Shown piece by piece: positions 59,518-64,000 of a stretch of 64,000 bases of DNA. A program made the position numbers and the translations under genes. Every line of letters starts with the position of its first letter. Within the stretch, counting starts at the first letter, position 1. The DNA comes from CBDBND01 sp965262665. GTDB lineage: Bacteria > Pseudomonadota > Alphaproteobacteria > Rhodospirillales > Rhodospirillaceae. The DNA lies in NCBI GenBank assembly GCA_965262665.1, contig CBDHFR010000003.1, positions 1 to 64,000 on the forward strand. Reading direction: 5' to 3'. Under the pieces are notes generated by a model. The model was not told the DNA's origin, ran no database searches, and saw only the letters and a program-made list of their open reading frames with translations.

Positions 59518-61836
59518 GTGTGGAGTCTGGAGTTCTTAAGCCGAATAGTTTTTGCGTTCGCGCTGGTCATGGGCCTTAGCAGCTTGAGTTTCTCTGCAGA
59601 GTCTGAGCCGCGCCCGCCGCGCCCGCCGCGCCCAACTGAAATTGATCAGCCCGACATTCAAGAACGCCTTACGCGCCTGCCCGCGTTGCGGGCTCAACTC
59701 TTTTTCTCAGAACCACAAGTAGAGCAAGATGACAAAGAGCGATCCTCAACAGCTGTCATCGGGGTCAAGAGAACACAGACCGTAAAAGTCAATCCCACCG
59801 CGGTCAGCCACATGAAGGCTGCAGTGCCATTGCGGCTGGACCGGGAGTCTAATGCGCCGAGCGCCGACCCCACCAAGCATGTGTTGAACTTTTTTGACGT
59901 TGATCTGCATGTCGTCAATCTTGAACAGAAGCGCAATGAGTTAGGGCTTATCGTCTGGCGCGGCACGGTTGTCGGTGATCCCTACAGTTCCGTCACTTTG
60001 GTGTTTGACAATGGCGCTATCACCGGTCGCGTCATGACACAGGGGCAAGTCTTTGCGATTACCCCCATGGGGCGGGGGTGGCATCGGCTATCTGAAATCG
60101 ATGAGTCGGCGCGGCCAGAAATGAAAGATGACGCCATACGCCCGCCGGTGCCCGAGCCCGGCGCGGCCAAACCAAGTCGCAAATCCAACTCAAGTTTTGA
60201 GTCTGCTCAAGTGGAAGGAGATACGATCATCACGGTTTTGGTGGTCTACACACCAACGACTTTGGCTTCATCTCCAAATATTCGATCGGAAATCTCGCTC
60301 GCCGTCGCTTGGCTTAACACGGCACTCACAAACTCAGAGGTCACCGCGGAGGTTCAGATCGTCGGTATTGACCAGGTCAACTACACAAATGCGGCGCCAG
60401 CGCTTGAAGTCATTACTGATGCTCAGCAAGGTGTTGAGGATTTCGCGAGGATTCTTGACCTGAGGGCTGCACTCGATGCCGACCTGCTGTCTGTGTGGGC
60501 TTTCGAGGCTACGGAGAACGCCGGTCTCGCCTACCTGCTCGATAATATTACTGAATATGCCAACCCGTCTGAGTTGGCTGTCACTTTGGTGGCCAATCCC
60601 GCTCCGGAAAACTTCGCCCATGAAATCGGTCATAACCTCGGCGGGAAACATGATCGCTACGCCGTTAAGGATGATCAGCCAGGCCCCGCCGAATACAATT
60701 TTGGCTACGTCGATACCGATGCCCAGTTCAGTACCACCATGGCGTACCCAAATGAGTGCCTGGACTTAAGGATTTCCTGCTCCAGGCTGCAATACTTCAG
60801 CAATCCCGGTATCACCGTGAATGGGTCGGCCCTTGGAATCGACGCAAACGCCGCGGAAGCAGCGCACAACGCGCGGGAGTTTAACGAGAACATCAATGCG
60901 GTCGCTGACTTTGGCAGCCAGCTTGCCGATCCCGCATCGCCCATACTGGCCACGTTAATCAGTGGTACCGGTTCTGTTGTAAGTGAACCGGCTGGGATAG
61001 ATTGCGGCAATGCCTGCAGTGCCTATTTTGACACAAATCAGGTCGTAACGTTGACGGCGCAGGACGTCCCGGGGTGGGCTTTCGAAAGCTGGTCGGGAGC
61101 ATGTTCGGGCTATGATAGAACCTGCGAAGTCACATTGTCGGAGAGCGCAAGCGTAACGGTAACGTTCACGCCCGCGGTTTTGCCCTCGGTTCTGTTCTCG
61201 TCTAAACAGACAACCGGCCAATCCTTCTTGCGCTTTTATAACGCCGGCACGACCACCGAGACGGTGCGGGTTGATTTATCGGATCAGGAAACGGGCGCTT
61301 ACCTATCCACATATACCAGCCCGCCTATTGCCGCCCGGGCCTCCATCCAGGTTGCCGTGACGGATATGGAGTCCAGTCTTGATCCCGGCACGGACGTGCC
61401 CGCTTACTATGCGGCCGCTGTGCACGGTGGCTTCGAAGGTTGGCTTCAGCACGTTCTATGGAGTCCTGTAGACGGCACGCTGACGAATCTCAGCACCTGT
61501 GACTTCGGCGTGACCGGCGGCGCCGATGCGCTGGCCAATGTCCACACCTCTCAGCTCGATAACGGATACCCTAGTGCGGTCGTTGTCACCAATAGAACGA
61601 AAGTGAACTCGTCATTCACACTCGGACTCTACGACGCCGCCAATGGCGCGCGGTTGGCAACCTATGAAACACCTGAACTTTCCCGCGGTGGCGGCCAGGT
61701 TGTGATTCCCTCCGCCGATATTGAAGCGGATGCCGGCATCAATACCAAGGGCATCAATCACTTCGTCATTCGCGTCGAAGGTTTATCCGGTTCGCCTTCA
61801 CCTTATTATAATCCCGAAACACCGGCTTTCTTGCAG
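59518..61836 (+). pseudogene. Reprolysin-like zinc metalloprotease, C-terminus removed by IS6
   Basis: About 773 native residues from GTG 59518, with a signal peptide (FALVMGLSSLSFSAESEPRP). A propeptide-like region (about 60-200) is followed by the M12-type catalytic domain with NFAHEIGHNLGGKHDRYAVK (HExxHxxGxxHD zinc site) near residue 365 and a downstream TTMAYPNEC Met-turn. An InlB-B/bacterial-repeat-type domain (DCGNACSAYFDTNQVVTLTA; WAFESWSGACSGYDRTCEVT) and two beta-rich domains follow. The frame enters IS6-A copy 8 at 61837, so the end is lost, though the protease domain is complete. The 249 bases upstream hold no convincing gene. Confidence 0.8.
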
Positions 61837-62641
61837 GGCATTGTCAGACTAAATCGGCTTGAGCGGGGACGTAAGGTCTCGTAGCATCCGGCGATGCACA
61901 ATCCCTTCCGTTATTTCAATAGCTCGCCCGAGGTCATCCGCAGCGCTGTGATGCTGTATGTCCGTTATCCCTTGTCGCTGAGACAGGTCGAAGACCTCCT
62001 GTTCGAGCGCGGCATCGACATCTGCCACGAGACCGTACGGTACTGGTGGAACCGCTTTGGTCCGTTGTTTGCAGCCGAGATCCGGAAACGCCGCATTCAT
62101 CGTGGGTCCTATTCGCTGTGGCGCTGGCATCTTGATGAGGTATTCGTCCGCATCAACGGCGAGACACATTATCTATGGCGTGCCGTTGACCATGAAGGCG
62201 AAGTGCTTGAGGTCTATGCCACGAAACGGCGGGATCACAGGGCTGCGCTTGAATTCCTTAAACGTGCCATGAAGCGTTATGGCCGGCCGGCTTCGATCGT
62301 CACAGATAGGCTAAAGTCATACCGGGCTGCGATGAAGATGATTGGCAATGAAGGTTGTCAAGAGACCAGGCGCTGGCTCAACAACCGGGCGGAAAACTCA
62401 CATCAACCCTTCCGACGACGGGAAGGGGCAATGGCTCGGTTCAGAGACATCAAGACCTTGCAGAAATTCGCCTCCATTCACGCCTCGATCTACAACCATT
62501 TCAACCACCAACGCCATCTCAACCGCCGCGATACTTTCAAACAAGCCCGAGCCACCGCCCTGGCCGAGTGGTGTCAACTTGCAGCCTAAAAGTCCTCGAT
62601 TGTAGGTTCTTCAGGTCCGACCTAGTTAGTCTGACAATGCC
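61837..62641 (+). mobile_element. IS6-family element, type A copy 8
   Basis: Full 805-bp copy with the divergent 3' tail (AAAGTCCTCGATTGTAGGTT) shared with the partial copy at 46258. Left flank tcttgcag; right side abuts a partial copy. Confidence 0.93.
61894..62589 (+). CDS. IS6-family DDE transposase (type A)
   Basis: 231 aa, RIHRGSYSLWRW allele, with AAMKMIGN and ALAEWCQLAA at the end. Triad intact; mosaic of copy 4-like and divergent-tail sequence. Confidence 0.92.
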   Translation: MHNPFRYFNSSPEVIRSAVMLYVRYPLSLRQVEDLLFERGIDICHETVRYWWNRFGPLFAAEIRKRRIHRGSYSLWRWHLDEVFVRINGETHYLWRAVDHEGEVLEVYATKRRDHRAALEFLKRAMKRYGRPASIVTDRLKSYRAAMKMIGNEGCQETRRWLNNRAENSHQPFRRREGAMARFRDIKTLQKFASIHASIYNHFNHQRHLNRRDTFKQARATALAEWCQLAA

Positions 62642-62735
62642 CAGGCGAGCTATTGAAATAACGGAAGGGATTGTGCATCGCCGGAGGCTACGAGACCTTA
62701 CGTCCCCGCTCAAGCCGATTTAGTCTGACAATGCC
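62642..62735 (-). mobile_element. IS6-A partial copy (5' end, 94 bp)
   Basis: From CAGGCGAGCTATTGAAATAA to the terminal repeat, directly after copy 8 and directly before the aas-like gene. Confidence 0.88.
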
Positions 62736-64000
62736 GTCGCGAGGGATGCACGGCGTCTTGAAGCGCTACGTAATCGATCTTGCCGGTCCCGAGTACGGGC
62801 AATTCGTCAAGAACACGGATCTCTTTAGGTACAAGAATTTCAGCAACCCCGTTGTCACGCGCCCATACTTGTAACTCGGATTTGTCAGCGTCGGATCTGT
62901 CGGTCATGAGAATGATCTGTTCTCCTTTACGCTCGTCCGGCAAGGCGATGGCGGCATGCTGATTGTTAGGCCAGAGCCGGCTGGCCGATCCTTCCACGGC
63001 GGTCAGGGAAACCATCTCGCCTGCAACCTTAGCGAAACGCTTGGCTCTGCCTATTATACACACAAAGCCGTCTTCATCCACATCGACAATATCGCCGGTG
63101 TCGTACCATCCGTTTTCTGGCGGTTGTATAACACCAGGGTCGTCGACCTTGAGGTACCCCAGCATGACATTGGGACCCTTCACGACCAGCCGGCCACCGT
63201 CCTTGATGCCGGGCACGGGATCGAGGCGGTGTTCAATGGAAGGCAGAAACCGTCCTACCGTTCCCGCTTTGACGTGCATGGGTGTGTTAGCGGCAAGGAC
63301 CGGTGAGGTTTCCGTCGTGCCATAGCCTTCCAGAAGGCGAATGCCAAACTTCTCGGACCAGACACGCCGAGTTTCCTCCCGCACCTTCTCCGCGCCGGCA
63401 AAGATATAACGTACGCTGTAGAAGTCGTAAGGATGAGCGACGCGCGCATAGCCGGACAGGAAGGTATCCGTGCCAAACATGATGGTGGCGTTGCTGTCGT
63501 AAACCAAAGCGGGAACGATCCGATAGTGCAACGGCGACGGGTAAAGGAATACCTTTACGCCCGAGAACAGCGGCAACAACGTGCCCCCCGTAAGCCCAAA
63601 GGAGTGAAACACCGGCAACGCATTGAACACCGTGTCGGACGCATTGAAATCAATGCGGGCGGCCAATTGATATCGGTTGGCAAGAAGGTTGCGGTGGCTC
63701 AACACCACGCCCTTGGGTACGCCTTCTGACCCGGAAGTGAATAGAACGACTGCAGGGTCATTGGGTTTCCGGTCTGCCTTAGGCAAGGCCAAACCCGGAA
63801 GTCGGCACAAAACAAGGCCCGCAAGTTTGTCGATGACCGACAGACGTTGGCGGACATCTTCCAGATAGATGATGGTGATGTCTTCAGAAAGGGCATCGAC
63901 CGTGTCTGTCAAACGGGCCATTTCGACGAAACGGCGGGAGGTCAGAATGGTTCTGATGTTCGCTGCGGTGCAGGCGTATTTGATATTGGCCAACCCGGTG
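62736..64000 (-). CDS. Acyl-CoA/acyl-ACP synthetase (Aas-like), 5' end outside the window
   Basis: About 420 residues, open at the right edge. Adenylate-forming motifs: VVLFTSGSEGVPKGVVLSHR (ATP loop), LLEGYGTTETSPVLAANTP, GWYDTGDIVDVDEDGFVCII and the catalytic-Lys region PVLGTGKIDYVALQ. Residues GTVGRFLPSIEHRLDPVPGI and AKVAGEMVSLTAVEG match the C-terminal domain of Aas, which reacylates lysophospholipids with fatty acid via ACP. The last native residues VHPSRR run into the IS6-A fragment, so a few C-terminal residues are replaced by IS-encoded ones; the catalytic part is complete. Confidence 0.85.

Overview
The window looks like a piece of an alphaproteobacterial chromosome that has been cut up by insertion sequences. 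The class assignment rests on a CcrM-type GANTC methyltransferase with a CtrA-like box upstream, and on ordinary proteobacterial housekeeping genes (rnhB, ispE, moaB, ETF-ubiquinone oxidoreductase, a DsbD-like reductase, tRNA-Gln). I see nothing that fixes a genus. Base composition looks moderately GC-rich by eye but was not computed.

The dominant feature is IS6-family DNA: eight full copies of one element (called IS6-A here, about 805 bp, ends GGCATTGTCAGACTAA), four of a second (IS6-B, 804 bp, ends GGTATTGTCACGTTA), and many end fragments of these and of at least one diverged relative (IS6-C). No full copy has matching 8-bp flanks, and most copies abut a broken gene, so the window reads as a chain of chromosomal segments joined by IS6-mediated deletions and rearrangements.

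Layout. 1-8.3 kb: end of an outer-membrane protein gene, IS6-A, a slipin/NfeD pair (nfeD frameshifted), IS6-A, a bicupin protein, a truncated class 3 lipase, IS6-A, an IS30 transposase fragment. 8.4-21.2 kb: an amidohydrolase, two IS6-B copies around an MFS transporter and a hypothetical gene, a TPR gene stub, a 164-bp IS6-derived miniature element, an IS91-type fragment, a flavoprotein with a stop codon in its signal sequence, a TPR protein, a DUF3500 protein, a dinB fragment, a ThiF/E1-like operon fragment and a third IS6-B. 21.2-29.2 kb: truncated MFS gene, ccrM with a regulatory region rich in GANTC sites, a second flavoprotein, an alpha/beta hydrolase, rnhB, two glycosyltransferases of the TIGR04283/TIGR04282 type, and a nucleoside phosphorylase-like gene.

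29.2-34.1 kb is a three-level nest: an IS630-family element at a TA site, interrupted by a 3844-bp IS1595-family transposon with an 8-bp target duplication, whose passenger gene (a DNA methyltransferase fused in frame to an HNH endonuclease domain) is itself split by an IS5-family element. 34.1-42.3 kb is an undisturbed core segment: moaB, uracil-DNA glycosylase, ETF-QO, a TPR protein, ispE, a DsbD-like protein and tRNA-Gln. 42.6-53.6 kb is accessory DNA with two related modules (80-aa protein, DUF2924 protein, large serine recombinase), a DUF2971 gene, IS6 copies, a DUF1778/GNAT toxin-antitoxin pair, a cluster of TTCCCTG repeats and a phage terminase fragment. 53.6-64 kb alternates IS6 debris with a signal-peptide SDR, a formylglycine-generating-enzyme-like stub, a secreted HNH nuclease with a duplicated Cys-rich domain, a truncated reprolysin-like metalloprotease and the 3' part of an aas-like acyl-CoA/ACP synthetase gene that runs off the window.

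Best candidates for something new: the IS1595-family transposon with its methyltransferase-HNH fusion; the IS6-derived miniature element present twice; and the phased TTCCCTG array. All assignments come from reading the sequence; no database search was run.
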